Of a stretch of DNA of 64,000 nt, positions 11,501 to 23,753 are shown piece after piece. The notes beneath the pieces are model-generated. The model saw only the letters and a list, made by a program, of their open reading frames with translations. It did not search any database and had not been told where the DNA came from. Source of the stretch: Evernia prunastri (Eukaryota; Ascomycota; Lecanoromycetes; Lecanorales; Parmeliaceae); contig NKYR01000110.1 in NCBI GenBank assembly GCA_003184365.1, forward strand, positions 1 through 64,000, in the 5' to 3' direction. Position 1 is the first letter of the stretch. The number at the start of each line of letters is the position of its first letter. The translations under genes were made by a program, and so were the position numbers.

Positions 11501-13705
11501 GCTCACGGATAGCGAGGACTTCAACGTACCGTGTCCCACCTTCCTCTTCCATTCTCCCTTTTACACTGTTACTGACACCCAATCTCTGAATAGACCGTCT
11601 CCAGCCTTCCCTTAGTATTCGCAACTGCAATCTATGCCCTCTCCGACTGCGCCAATCTCCAACGCGGAGAAACAGTCCTAATCCACTCCGGCGCTGGCGG
11701 CGTCGGCATCGCCGCCATACAGATCGCCCATATGAAAGGCGCAGAAATCTACACAACAGTCTCCACGCAAGAAAAGAAAGACTACCTTGTCGAGAAGCTA
11801 GGCGTGAAGCGCGAGAACATTTTCAACTCGCGTGACTCGTCTTTCTTACCCGCTATCATGCAGGCAACGAACAACCGCGGTGTCGATGTGATACTGAATT
11901 CTTTGATAGGCGATTTGTTGCATGATAGTTTGCGTGCTTGTGCCAGGTTCGGACGCTTCGTCGAGATTGGCAAGAAGGACTTGACGGACTCTGGGAGATT
12001 GGACATGCAGGTTTTTGCTCGGAATGTCAGTTACATAGCTTTCGATGTGAGTGAACTATGTGACGAGGATGACCAGAAGTTGAGCGCTGTTTGGACGAGG
12101 TGAGTCGTCCTACCAGTCCACCATGGGCTTGACACTGTGAAGATGCAAATGGAACGATGCTGACACGGCGATTACAGACTGTTGCGAGACGTAATGAGAC
12201 TTTACCGCGATGGTAAAATCAAGGCATTTGATCCATTGAAAGTTTTCGACGCGGCGGAAGTCTCGCAGGCCTTCAGGCATTTCTCAGGGAAAAACCGCAT
12301 GGGGAAGATTGCGATTTCTTTCGAGAATGACGCATCGATGGTCAAGGTTTGTCGCTTTGCTGCCCCCGCACCGCTATCCGTCTAACAGCACCCTGCAGAT
12401 CCTTCCCACCAAATACGACTGCGTCTTCTCCCAAACAAAGACATACCTCCTGTCCGGCTGCCTCGGCGGCATCGGCCGCAGCATCACCAAGTGGATGATG
12501 AAGCGCGGTGCTAAGAAGTTCGCGATGATCGGCCGTTCCGGTCTCGACAAAGAGCCTGCCCGCCGTCTTGTCAAAGATCTCGAGGACGCGGGCGCATACG
12601 TTAAGGTTACGCGTGGAGATGTGGGTGACGTCAAAGTTGTTGAAGAAGCTGTTGCCGCTATTCAAGGTGAGATTGGTGGCGTGGTGCAGGCGGCTATGGG
12701 TCTTGATGTAAGTCTCTCTCTCCCTCTCTTTTTCTCTTTTTCTCTCTCTCACACACACACAAACGAGAATTTTCCCTTCTTGTGCTCCCTAATCCCGCCT
12801 TGTCACCACGCTTATCCAAATATCATCAACAGGAAGCAATCTGGACCTCCATGTCCAACCAATCCTGGCACACCTCTGTGAAGCCCAAAGTGCAAGGCAC
12901 CTGGAACCTCCACAATTGCATCAAAGGCAAAGATAGCGCCCTTGAATTCTTCCTGTTGACCTCCTCCATCGCCGGCTCTGTCGGCACAGCCACGGAATCC
13001 AATTACACAGCCGCAAACTCCTTCATGGACAACTTCGCCATATACCGTCGCAGGAACAACCTTCCGGCCACCTCCATCGGCCTAGGCGCCATCTCCGAAG
13101 TCGGCTACCTCCACGAGAACCCGGAGATCGAAGCGGTCCTGCTGCGCAAAGGCATCACCCCGATCAAGGAAGACGAACTCCTGAGCATCATCGACATCAC
13201 ACTGAGCCGGCCGGACGGCCTGGAGCCCACGGAAGCGCACGTGCTCACCGGCCTGGAGACCCAAGGCATGAAGAAGCTCCGCCGCATGGGCTTCGAGGGC
13301 ACGATCCCGACGCTCAACGACCCGCGCGCCTCCATCCTCGCCTCCTCCCTCGACGGCGAAACCGACATCCATTCCAAGAAGACCGACACCGGCCTGCCGC
13401 CCGCGCTCGCGGCCACGCTGGAAGCGGGCGGCGACGCGGACGCCGTGCTCGACACGCTGGCAGGCATCGTGGTGGCGAGGCTGGCGAACCTGATCCTGGT
13501 GCCGGCGGGCCGGATCGATCCCGAGATGCCGCTGGCGAAGTGGGGCATGGACAGCATGTTGGCGGCCGAATACCGGACGTGGTTCTTCATGGCCTTCGCG
13601 GTGGACATCCCGTTCCTCTTCCTGCTGGGGGATGTCGCCACGCCGAGGGCCCTGGCGGAGATGGTGCTGAGGGACATGCTCGCCGCGGGGAGGTTTGCGA
13701 TTTGA
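5595..13705 (+). CDS. Highly reducing polyketide synthase (KS-AT-DH-ER-KR-ACP, C-methyltransferase remnant)
   Basis: Iterative type I PKS predicted to build a reduced polyketide chain from malonyl-CoA. Twelve exons: 5595-5763, 5820-5974, 6137-6456, 6513-6821, 6871-7087, 7153-7406, 7458-11244, 11319-11525, 11594-12099, 12178-12346, 12399-12707, 12833-13705, giving 2424 residues. KS: Cys222 in DTGCSSSL (usually DTACSSS), His358 in ECHGTGT, His397 in NLGHSEA. AT: Ser679 in GHSSGE. DH: His1008 (ESHKLGEDIVFP) and Asp1201 (HPALIDSML). A short methyltransferase-like stretch, with LELGGPCG near 1358-1365 in place of the SAM-binding LEIGAGTG, implies no C-methylation. ER: SGAGGVGIA at 1838-1846. KR: SGCLGGIGRS at 2050-2059 and Tyr2192. 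ACP: Ser2375 in GMDSM. No thioesterase, reductase or condensation domain follows, so release needs a partner. Intron 2 (5975-6136) appears to use a GC donor (GCACGT). The divergent MFS gene supports a small biosynthetic cluster. Confidence 0.95.
5975..6136 (+). other. Probable GC-AG intron 2 of the PKS
   Basis: Reading through meets a TAA within 75 bases, so an intron is needed. Joining after the ATG at 5972-5974 to GAC at 6137 gives GSMSMDSGYF, which has the spacing usual in this family (GSMxxxSGYF). No GT donor nearby gives a phase compatible with the acceptor without inserting about 19 non-family residues. Confidence 0.55.
12708..12832 (+). repeat. CT microsatellite inside PKS intron 11
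   Basis: Intron 11 (125 nt, the second longest of the gene after intron 2) carries a TC-rich tract followed by a short CA run at 12712-12760 on the coding strand, directly after the GTAAGT donor. It explains the unusual length of this intron. Confidence 0.7.
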
Positions 13706-16700
13706 TGGGTAAAAGGTGGGTGTTTTTGCCCGTGCGCGGATGAAGTCGCTGAGCCTGGAGAGGGATGGAGCGAGAAGGTTTGACGTCTGAGTGATTATTG
13801 AAATGCGATGGACTATAGATTTTCTGTATCGAAGCCAAAAGCAATCCCAACTCTCCGATCCCCTGTCCATGTCGAGCGTCCGAACCTATTCCTCCATACT
13901 CCGCCCTCTTCCTCTTGCCATCGCCTCACAAGCTCACACACAATCCAAAAGGAGACCCCTGGTCCGACCAGCTACGCCATCTCCGTTCGCAAACAAAAAA
14001 AAAGCGCTGTTTTGAACATGTTGACAATAACTAGCTTCCCCATCTTCTCCTGCGCCTCCTCCTCCGTCTCCCTCACCATTCCCTCCTTCTCCTCCGTCCA
14101 CCTCACCATCATCCAACCTCCCCACTCCCCCTCCCCCCTCCGTGCCTTATCCCCCATCCCCCATCCCCCGACGCGCCCAAGCGACCTCGGCAGCCCTCCC
14201 ACCACAAGCAAGAAAGACGACAAACCCCAAAAAAAGCCAGCGACGAAAGGAAAAGTCAAGGAGAGAGAGAGAGAGAGAGATGGACAGGGGTGTGTGTGGC
14301 AGAAGCCCCCCCCCGCAAGACCCATTTCCCCTCCCGCACGCACGCACGGGCGCGTCATCCAGTTGCTTGCTTTTCCGGAGTCCTTTCGACGATGGGTCTG
14401 ATCGGGACGGGGATGCTAGGTTCGTTGTTTAGGGCTGGAATGGAATGGTTAACCTTGATCTTAAGGTACTTTTTAAAGTGCTCGGGCCGGATAACCGTCA
14501 GCCTGTTTTTTCTGGCTGGTGGCGGATGTAACGGGCGGCGGTCGGCTTTGATGTCCTTCTGGGGACAAGCGTGGCTTCCTCGTTCGTTTTCATCGGGTGC
14601 GGAGGCAGCGGGAGAACGTTCAAGCCGTTGGAGGGGGGAAAAGTTGCCGCGAGCTGTTCGAGAAGCAAAATGATCGGATGAATTTGCTGGAATAATTTCA
14701 TAAGCATCGTTCTTTTACAGTATGAATTCTTGTTGGGATCTACTCATACTCAGTCAATATATATATATATATTGGAGAAAATTCCGACTTCAATGCCGTG
14801 AGTTGAGAACCTAGAGTAAGATGAGAATGTACAGCGAAAACACGCTCGCTCAATCTCAGGTCAAAGAGTTGAGTATCCCGACTAAAAAAAAAAAATGCCC
14901 GCCAAGACTACCTATCTCAACCCAAAAACAAGGAGAACTCTGTCAGGATCCTATCCCACAGTATAAGGAATATTAAAGCTCCTCTACAAATTGAAGGTCC
15001 TGGTATTTTTCGAATTGACCAGAGTCTGTAAACTTCCTAGGGTATCGTTGCGATGGTAAGGTAAGTTAGAAGAGTGGTGGCCGACCCTACCGCACGGGCC
15101 GCCTGACCTACGACGGACATGGGAGGGGCTCAAAAAGAACCAAACAGAATGCGACGGGGGAGCGGTATATACCGTCATTCACAAGTACACACTTCACGAG
15201 GAAAAAAGACCAACGGCTGCCTTCGTCTGAACCGGGGCATGTACTTTAGCAAACGCATGTAGAAACGAAACGACGGGGGAACTCCACGCCGCGTCCCCGT
15301 CGTGATCGGCCACAGCAACCATGCCAGCCGGTACCTTGATCATTCCCCTTTAAGGCTGCTGGGTGCTTTTTGTCACTCAAACGCCTTCGGAGGGATTGTT
15401 CCTCCGAGTCGGTGGATTAGGTACTACTTTAACCATCAAAGGCGGGCGGAGTAATTCCCCCGTGCCCGTATATGCAGTCATCAAGGGCTTTCCGCGGCGG
15501 GGATCTGTCCGGGAAGACAACGGACCCCGCGCGAAGATTGATTTAATCTGGACGATAAAGGTAGATGATGCGCTCGAGGCGGGGTGTGTTGTCGGAAACC
15601 GTATGCATCTCGCCTCGGCCGCGGCTTCGTTCCGGCTTCTTCTCCCTATTTCATTCCCTTATCAGGCCCGACGCGCTTCCCGACAAGTCGATCCGCGCGC
15701 GCGCTCGCACGGGATTGCGTCCGCTGGGGCTTGTCTCCCCACGGCACGGTTCGACCGGTCGACCGCCGCGGGCGCCGGCGCGGGGATCTTGGTGTGGAGG
15801 CTTCGTTGCTGTCGTACCCGGGGTGGTACAGGCTCGCGGCATTGGGGTGTGTGGTTGGGGCACTTGAGGTGCGCGAACAACCGAGGTCGCTTGGGGATGG
15901 CGTTTTGTCTGGTTCGGGGGAGGAGCAAGCACCGTATCTATGGCCGTTGGGAAACTGGATCAAGGACGTGCGTGTATGTTCGCAGGGATGGGGTTTTGTC
16001 TGCCGGCCTCTTTCATACCTGGCGATGGGGAGGTCCCTGATCGCAAGGCTATCGATGCGGGAAATCTATTGTTCATATACCTCCAGAGTCCTCCCGTAGT
16101 ATGTGTGAGCGCAATATGCTACATTGCGGGCGGAGGCAGGTTCGCCCGTTGGTTGGTGATTCCACCTTCATTCGCCATCATCGCTCCAGCACAACGAAGC
16201 GCAGACCGCAAGATCAACCGTAGCTCTTGCGAATCACCTCACAGGTTCCAACTCCCCACCTACATGATCGTAACGTAACGTAAACAGCGACCGCCCGACC
16301 GCCCGACCGACCGATCGCCAGCAGCAACACTGCTAAAATTGCACCATCAACGATCCACCAAACTCGTAGGTGGCCACCCTTTTGAACAGCGAACAGCGCT
16401 CATCGCACACAACGCTCCGAACCAAACCATCAAACGCTCAAACCTGTCCTCTGCCTGAACGCAGCCGCGCATGTTCACCGAACCGTAGGAATTTTTCGAC
16501 GGGGAAAGCCAGAGAAAAGGTAAGCGAAACTAGAAATCGAGCGGAACTCCCAAGGCTGAAAAGGGCGAGTATGTTCATGTCAAATGGTACAGGAGGGAGG
16601 GTTTCTTCAAAGTACGGATATAGATGAACGACCCGATCAGAAGAAATCAGAAACAGAAAAAGAAAGAAAGAATAAAAGAGAACCTCAGCCCCAGGGCAAA

Positions 16701-16889
16701 CACTTTAAAAGGAACCTCTCTTCTGTCCAATCGCGACAATCGGAGCGGGCATCCCTCCCCCCCCCCCACTTAACTCACTTTTGAATGTTCCACAGTATAG
16801 GCGTTCTTACGTATTAAAAAAATGGCCATGGCCAGTGTTGCTTTGTGTACAAAAGCTCTCGCCCCTCATGTCTCGCTTTCTGCATCCGC
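13706..16889. other. Intergenic, low-complexity and GC-rich segments
   Basis: Holds a polypyrimidine stretch (about 13870-14200), a (GA)n run at 14260-14280, a (TA)n run near 14758-14772, and a GC-rich block (about 15360-16330). Near 16288-16316 sit tandem copies of CCGACCG. Open frames here start mostly at non-ATG codons, are rich in Arg, Pro and Ser, and match no family I know. The GC-rich part may belong to the promoter or leader of the downstream zinc-finger gene. Confidence 0.5.
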
Positions 16890-18504
16890 ATGGGCACCAT
16901 GGGCTCCACCCCTTGCTTCCAAAAAAGCGTCATCCAATTGGTCGACACGAGATTAGTCAGCGCTCCTACGAGGCATCAGCAACCCTCCGCCGGTACTCCT
17001 GATCGGCGACACCACACTGAAGCGATTAATGTCCTGAAAGATGAGGAGGATGGAATCATTTTCGCCTGGCTTAAGCTCGCTCGTTCGCTGGAGCGAAATG
17101 GTCAACCTAAATCTGATCACACATGCTTAACACGCGATCAAGTCCGAGCTATTGCAGCCTTAAGGCATTGCACAGCAAACGACATTAGCGCTTGGTTGCA
17201 TCTAGCCCGAAGCTCGGGTACGTGGAGGGAGCATCTCACAAAAGGCGGAGCTGACTGTTCTTGTAGGCGGTACTGGCACTGGTGCCGTCTCCGCCCCGCT
17301 TTCTGTACACCAATGGCTGCCTGATCAAGGTCAAAAAGTGCGACCTCTCCCCTCTGGTCCAATTGGCCTTTCATTTAACCATGAGCCCAAACAGCAATGC
17401 GCTACGCAGGCTTCCTTCGCGCAGCCTTGCCCTACGGCAACCATACTACCACCCCAAACAAAGCCCAAGTACTGCTGTACCCTCTGTGGACATCTTCGAC
17501 CCTTCAAGAACCAGTCAGACTGGAAGAAACATGAAAAGGAGCATGACACGAAGTACTTCTGCATGCTGGGCGGGCCAAGGGAAACTACACTACAAGGGGT
17601 TCAATGTGCGTTCTGCGGGGTAGTCAATCCGCATGACGATCATCTGTTGGAGCACAACGCCCAAGCATGTCTACAAGGACCGCCGAAATCTTTTTTCTCT
17701 AAAAGAAGGCATGAGATGGTCAATCATTTGAGCAAAATACATGGCATCCACCTCAAGTCTCGAGGTGAAGCAATTGCAGCCAAGTGGAAGTACACTGTGG
17801 ACAAGCAAGCCTGGTCTTGTGGCTTTTGCGTCACTGCCTTCGTCATTTTTAACGATCGTTTGAGCCATATCGCCACCAAACATTTCGAGCTTGGTCAAAC
17901 CATCGATGAATGGGACACCACCAAAGTCATTCAAGGTCTTCTTCGACAGTCAGGGATGGCTAAAGCTTGGGAAGCGAAGCTGGAGTCGTTGCCGGCTTGG
18001 GAAGCTCCAGACATCATCTGGGAGAGAGGTGCCATCGAACGTCTACAGCATGATCTTGAGGTGGGGCCAAAGGACGAGAGGAGCGCGGTGGATCTTGCGG
18101 AAGCGGCCTATCTTGCATGCCGGTTGAATTGGGGCATGGAAAACCAACGAGCTGTGGCGGTTGCAGGGGCGGGACCCACTGTCTTCTCGCCATATCAATC
18201 TCAAACTACCCTGGCATCTGGATCCAGGCTTGGCTATATACACTATCAGCCTCTTTCGGCAGTCCAAGACTTCAACGAGATTGGCTCTAGTGGTCCGGCA
18301 ACTCTGGACGTTCCCACAGTGACTTACGGCTTCAATAGCGCACCTGTGACCGATATAGATGGTATTAACAGCGTGGGCCTGACTCCTCCGTTTCATCTCG
18401 CGCGAACCCCGTCGGCCCCTGCGGATCAGGTTCATGACTCGAATCGACGTGGAAGCCCTGGAGATGACGAGGAAGGTAGTGAAACCTGGCAAAGAACCTC
18501 ATGA
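16890..18504 (+). CDS. C2H2 zinc-finger protein, putative transcription regulator
   Basis: Nuclear DNA-binding regulator by family resemblance. Two exons (16890-17217, 17267-18504; 49-nt intron with a GCTGAC branch site) give 521 residues. Finger 1 has Cys180, Cys183, His198 and His202; a degenerate second finger starts at Cys223/Cys226; finger 3 has Cys294, Cys297, His310 and His315. This three-finger layout, with an aromatic WSCGFC start to the last finger, is common in fungal C2H2 proteins. The N-terminal exon holds two similar helices, FAWLKLARS and SAWLHLARS, about 45 residues apart and resembling homeodomain recognition helices. The C-terminal 200 residues are Ser/Pro/Thr-rich and unstructured in appearance. 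I chose the first in-frame ATG after a frame without clear protein character. It lies 3.2 kb past the PKS, so a role in cluster control is possible but unproven. Confidence 0.7.
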
Positions 18505-21500
18505 TTAATTTACGAAACAAGGCTTGGTATCACATTTAGTGGCACGGTGATGGGAAATCCAAGGAGCCAGCCACTGAAGCGAAGATCGAGGCGAGATGAT
18601 GCTCGGCTACGTTATAGACCACTCAATTTCTCATGCTGATTTATTTCTCACGTGACTTTCGCCGAACACTTGCATGTATGACTCTAGCGCGCATATAGTG
18701 AAAGTCTTAATGAAGTAACGTTTCATACATGAGCGTATGCCGTATTGAACGCGAAAAGCGGAACACTCAAATTGCAATGTTCATTTAATTCTTATCATTG
18801 GACAGTCATGCACAGTGGGAATAACACTAGAACAAAATGCTTGTAGGTCTTTCACTCCGGAGCTGAGGATGATGTCTCAAGGGGCGGCGTGCGATATGGA
18901 TGGCTGTTTATAGCTCAGCTCTGAACAAAGTCAAGACCGCATAAAGAACGTATCAGCCACCGACCGTAGATCCTTCAAATGATGTCGATATCGAACAGTG
19001 TGAGGAGGAGAAGGAGAAGGGTTCGGAAAACAGGGGAGATGATGTTCTCTCGAGAGAAAGTGGAATGGGAATAACCCCGTAGAACACTCTCATGCGAGGG
19101 ACTAGACAGCTGCGAAACGCGTCGGTGTAGCGGAAGTTGCCCCTGAATGCGTCTACGATCGCATTTCAAAAGACCTATCTTAGTCCATTATTTACCTCCA
19201 AAGACCCGTGAATAGTGGAGAGAGAGAGGTAAAGATTTCGGTCTAGGGTTAAGATTCTGGGAGCGTTTCCTAAATTCGCCTACCATCGCACATTAAGCAG
19301 CCGGTTTTTAATCTCTACTTTATTTCTCAAACTTGTAAACGATAGAGATAGAGATGCAAGGATCCCGTTCTGGACTTAATATTCTAGACGACTTTTCTGC
19401 GTTAGCCTATAATAAAATATTTGAAGCACTGTTTAACACCTTTATTTCTACAAAAAAATCCCAGAAACAGCTATAAAGATATATACGAGTTTCTTTTTGG
19501 CTTTCGAGCACCCCTAAGAGAGTTCTTCAATCAGTATTCCCCGAGAAGTATTTGTCAAAGTGTCTTTCGAAGAGTGCTTTTCAAAGTGCCCCCAGAAAAA
19601 TGCTTTTCAGAGTGCTTCCCAAAGTTGCCCCTGGAAAAGCCTTCCGCGGTGTCCCCGGAAGAGTACCCCCCGAAAGAGTGCCCTAACGAATGCCCCTCAA
19701 ACTGCCCCCCAAAGTGCCCCCAAAAGAGTGTCCCCAGGAAGTTGCTAAATAGTCAAATCAAATATGAAATATGAAAAAAAAAGGGAGGAAAAAAACTGCT
19801 CTGAAATTTGTCCTACGTCGATCATTGTCCACTGTACTTGTATTACGAGCGCCACCAGTTACTCGACGCGAGGCCGACTCTCCAACCTTCAAAAACTCCT
19901 TCCAGTAGAACAGAAGGAGGATGTGACTGCAAGACCGCTACGAATGTTTTCCTCAGCCAAAGGCGGCGAGCGGGGCGTGCGCATTGTCCGCTGTTTCGAA
20001 TCCATCGCAGAAATACAGTGGCTGTATGACCGCGAGTGTTAAGGATATGCAGTGTGTGAAAGTTATTGGAGACCCCATTATAAGACTAGATATGGAGAAT
20101 CTACACGTCGAGTTCTGTCATCTGGCGAAAACTCTGAATGAAGTCCAGGTGCGTTGCTACAAATTGGGGAACGTACTCCCAAATTGATCCTTCAAAAAAA
20201 AAGGCTTTTTCCTTGTGAGGAAATGAACATCCGACAATTGAAGAGCAAACTGTTCTCATCAACAGTGCCTAGAGAATGCGCAAACAGAACAAAGGGGGGT
20301 TTTATCAGCATTTGGAATATTGAATTCTCCCCTCCGACCCTAGTCTCCAATACAAAGGGGGTCTGTAGCGTTTGCGGGGCGACATGCATATTAATAAAGG
20401 CAGTGAGATGATCGAAAGATCTTGTAGGTACTTATATCTTGGTGCCCTGAAGCAATAAATGACTGCACGAACCTGCCTTGCTTAGCGATTCTGCGGGCGG
20501 CTAATGGCTCATGGATCGCCAACCCATGTTGGCTCCTCTGGATTCCAGAGACTCCAGCAATCCATTCTAAATTTAACGGAGGGATGTCCGTTGCTTTAAT
20601 GAGTAGTCAGCAGATAATAGTACAATTGGTGAATCGGTCCACCACTCTTGTTGAAAGCTGCATTGACGGATTTCATGCAGGAGTGTGTTGCATGCAATTT
20701 ACACCAAGACTGATTGGCCCATGATTGCTCCATTTGAAGCCCATAAATTGGATCTGGGGATTGCCTCAACGAATGATCATTCCCTAAAGTGATTCATTCC
20801 TTGGCTCTTTTCATGATCCAATCGCTAACATATGAGCTTTCTTTCTGTTTTCGTAAAGTCACTGAATAGTTTCATGAGGTGCCGCTGCCGCTAGCCAACC
20901 TGGATCCTTCTTCCTTGTAGTTTCCCCTGATCTAATCCAATGGCTACCGACTAGATGCATCTGCGTGGTCATCCAGTGGATGCCCATTACGTCAAGACTA
21001 TTGACTTTGGGCAATGGTGACAGTTCCTGTTGCCTGAGCAACGCCGCCCCAATTTGGAAGTAATGCTAAGCTCTGAGCGCTCACGACGCTGGAACAATAA
21101 TACCGCCTTTTCCTGTAGACTGGGCTCGGATAGCTCAATCGCAACCCGGCTCGAAAGTGGTCTCACAGGGAAAGAGACCTTTCGATCCCTGGTTCAGGCG
21201 GCATACGAGCGCACTTGTACCGAGTTGCGCCCCCTCTTCCTTCTTAGGCTCACGCAGTTGTATCAGGACAAGTACCAGTGAATTGGTCATCACGTAACAC
21301 CAAGCTTCTCGGATCCCGAGTAACTCACCTACGTTCTAGGCCCAGAATGGTCGTGGGACGCAGCCCAAAGTTTTCTATCCATTCATGTTATTCCTCCCCT
21401 CGATTTGAGTCGGGTATGGAGCCCCAGGGTTTTATATACTACTGATGTGAATAGCACCAACCCAGCTCATCCTCCGGTCTATATTCCATACTCCTTAGAA

Positions 21501-23316
21501 GAGCTACGATGTCAGCCATGATGCCACCTTCAGCAAACAGAAGATCTTCGATAGAATCAGCGGATGTGTTTAGGTTGACATCCACAAAGTTCTATATAAA
21601 AGAAAGTAAGAGAGAGTCTGTCGAGATTTCAAGAGGTGTGTTGCCGGGAACGAGTAATGACTCTTGCAAAAGTCTACTTTGACAAAATGTACACGAAAAG
21701 GGAGTTGATCTTGGAAAGAGACAATGGACCTGTTCCCGTCTACCCAAATAAAGGCCTGAGAATTTTTGCCCTCCAAGCTGATTTTTTAAATCCTTCGCTG
21801 AACAATGTAAGACGAATCCGTTACATTTTTTGAATCAGCGCCAACTAAGTAGTTATCCAACTACTATATCTTTCTAGATATTATGAGCAAAAATATTTCT
21901 CAAAGATTCTTAAAAACAGATCTATGTAAGAAGGTATTATTATAATAATTTTAAAAGTATCCGACCGTATATAATAATTTTTTTCAATGAGAGAAAGTCG
22001 AAGTGTTTTAATAAATTTGTTGCGATTGTCTCGGCATTTATCGGATACCGATCCAAGGTGGGTGGACATCTTCAGCACTCCTGGACCTGGTGGGCGGTGT
22101 GCAGGGGCAGAGAGGCTCCGGGCGGGCCACTTAGGTATCAACGCTTAGAATTGAACCAATCGTGGATTCTGGTCCGGAAGAGAGGGTATTGATCTTGCAA
22201 TACAAACGGGGCGCTACTGACAGGGATGGTACAGTTCACCCGATGAGGAAGGCTTCTGTCAGCCTGCAGATGCAGGCAGTTTTGCAGTCTTCTCACATGC
22301 GTGCAATTGACCAATAGGAAGCCATCCTGCCCGCATTTAGCGGGAATGACTAAGCAAGTCTTGGCAGTATGCCACCATATCCGTAAAGTAGCTTGCAAAC
22401 ACTCCATTAGATAGACATAATCAACTTCATACATGCTCAATTCGCTACCCATTCACTGTCTGACAGCTTCTAAGTGGATCCATGAATACGTATATCGACA
22501 GATACCTACCTTGTCGGTTGACGGCGAGCTGAACCTGCCCCTCCGTTCAGCCCTACATTCATTACATTTCGCAGAGGCTGTCCAATCATTGTGAGAGGGA
22601 TCAAATTCTGATGATTTCGCAGTAATTTGTCAAATTGGAGAGCCGGAGCCAGGAAGAACTATGTTGTACGCTGTCTTTCATATTTGTTTTCTCTTCTTGC
22701 TCCTTTTCCTCCCCCTTTTTTTGGGGGGGGGTTTTTGGTTTTTGGGAGAGGAAAGGCAACAATGATGATCTCTTCCCAATCAAGGAACACGAGCTGTCAT
22801 CGAGAATCAGTGATATCAGCAAAGGAGTGATGACATTGATAGCAACGAGCCTGCAAGAGTCTCAGGAAGGTGAAGTAAGCGAAGATCGCGGCTGATGTCT
22901 ATCAGTCAGCGTTTCATGTGAAGGTCACCATGACATACACGGACCGCAACAGAGTAAATACCGAGACTAAACATCTGACTAAATTTGCCTCCTTGGCCGT
23001 TTGCACCAAAAAACCGAAAATAGCCATGCGAACTTCCGAATCCAAAGATAGTAAAAGTTTGCGGAGATATGGTCGCTGGTCACTTTATGCATCCTTCTGC
23101 CACCATGCAGTCACTGGTGCAATGGTGTTGTTGACATAGGCGGTCTAGTTGAAGTCTTGCTTTTCTTCTCCAGAGAGGTAGAGAGCTTACTACCACGGGT
23201 ACAAAGCGATGTGTCTCCAATCTTTTTGGTGCTGACAGTAAAAATGGAACGTAGCATTATTGTGCAATGAATTTTTGAGACTTTCATGAATTTGGAGTTG
23301 GGATCGCAACCTTTAC
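18505..23316. other. AT-rich, gene-poor region
   Basis: Nearly 5 kb with many stops in all frames and no spliceable frame that I recognise. It contains a C-rich minisatellite (19547-19745), a poly-T/poly-G patch near 22705-22732, and a tRNA-like fragment near 21120-21200 that does not fold as a complete tRNA. A 104-codon minus frame (22138-22452) with several Cys is the longest ATG-started candidate; I cannot assign it. The composition is that of decayed repeat DNA beside a transposon. Confidence 0.5.
19547..19745. repeat. Degenerate 12-15 nt C-rich minisatellite
   Basis: About a dozen imperfect units beginning TGCCCC or TGTCCC and ending in A/G-rich bases (for example TGCCCCCCAAAG). Unit lengths are mostly 12-15 nt. 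One plus-strand frame stays open across it and would encode a Cys/Pro/Lys-rich repeat, but that frame has no good ATG. Confidence 0.7.
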
Positions 23317-23318
23317 TA

Positions 23319-23346
23319 CAACAGACTTTTTTTTTAATTAATCCCC
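23319..23346 (+). repeat. Left terminal inverted repeat of the Tc1 element
   Basis: 28 bases beginning CAACAGACTTTTTTTT and ending AATTAATCCCC. It matches the reverse complement of 25214-25241 except for one T/A difference at position 17. Confidence 0.92.
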
Positions 23347-23753
23347 ACCCGAGGTTTTGCCGCAAAAACGCGTATTTCGCGACTTTCTCACCAAAATCAT
23401 TCAAATACCTACATTATTATGGGACGTACCAAGGGCGCAATAGACCTTCCGGAGGCCAAACGAGGGGCCCTGATAGAGCTTAAGAAGGAGAATCATACAT
23501 CCAATCGTCAGCTTGCAAGGCAGTACCATTGCGATAAGAAAACAGTGGCAAATGTTCTCAAACGCGCCGGAGACGCGCAAAAGGAGAATATTAATCCATT
23601 ATCTTCAGAGGCTCACCAACGACGTCCTCAATCAGGAAGATCTCTAGCAATTAACGAGAGGCAGCAACGGCAGCTAGTCAGACATGCCACTAAGAACAAA
23701 TTCCAACGTCGCAAGCCCTGGGTCAGAATTGCTCGAGAACTTGGGATTATGGC

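Noticed and set aside
13082..13870. A 262-codon minus-strand frame over the PKS 3' end
   Set aside because: Antisense shadow of the GC-rich KR/ACP exon.
13808..14401. A 197-codon plus frame after the PKS
   Set aside because: Driven by a polypyrimidine tract; no ATG start and no domain.
15363..16099. Long frames of 171-225 codons in the GC-rich block
   Set aside because: Overlapping frames on both strands, Arg/Ser/Pro-rich, with no conserved motif; more likely compositional.
21112..21215. A tRNA- or SINE-like segment (TAGCTCAATCG followed by a GGTCTC/GAGACC hairpin)
   Set aside because: The D stem and T stem do not pair and the B box is poor. At best it is a decayed relic.
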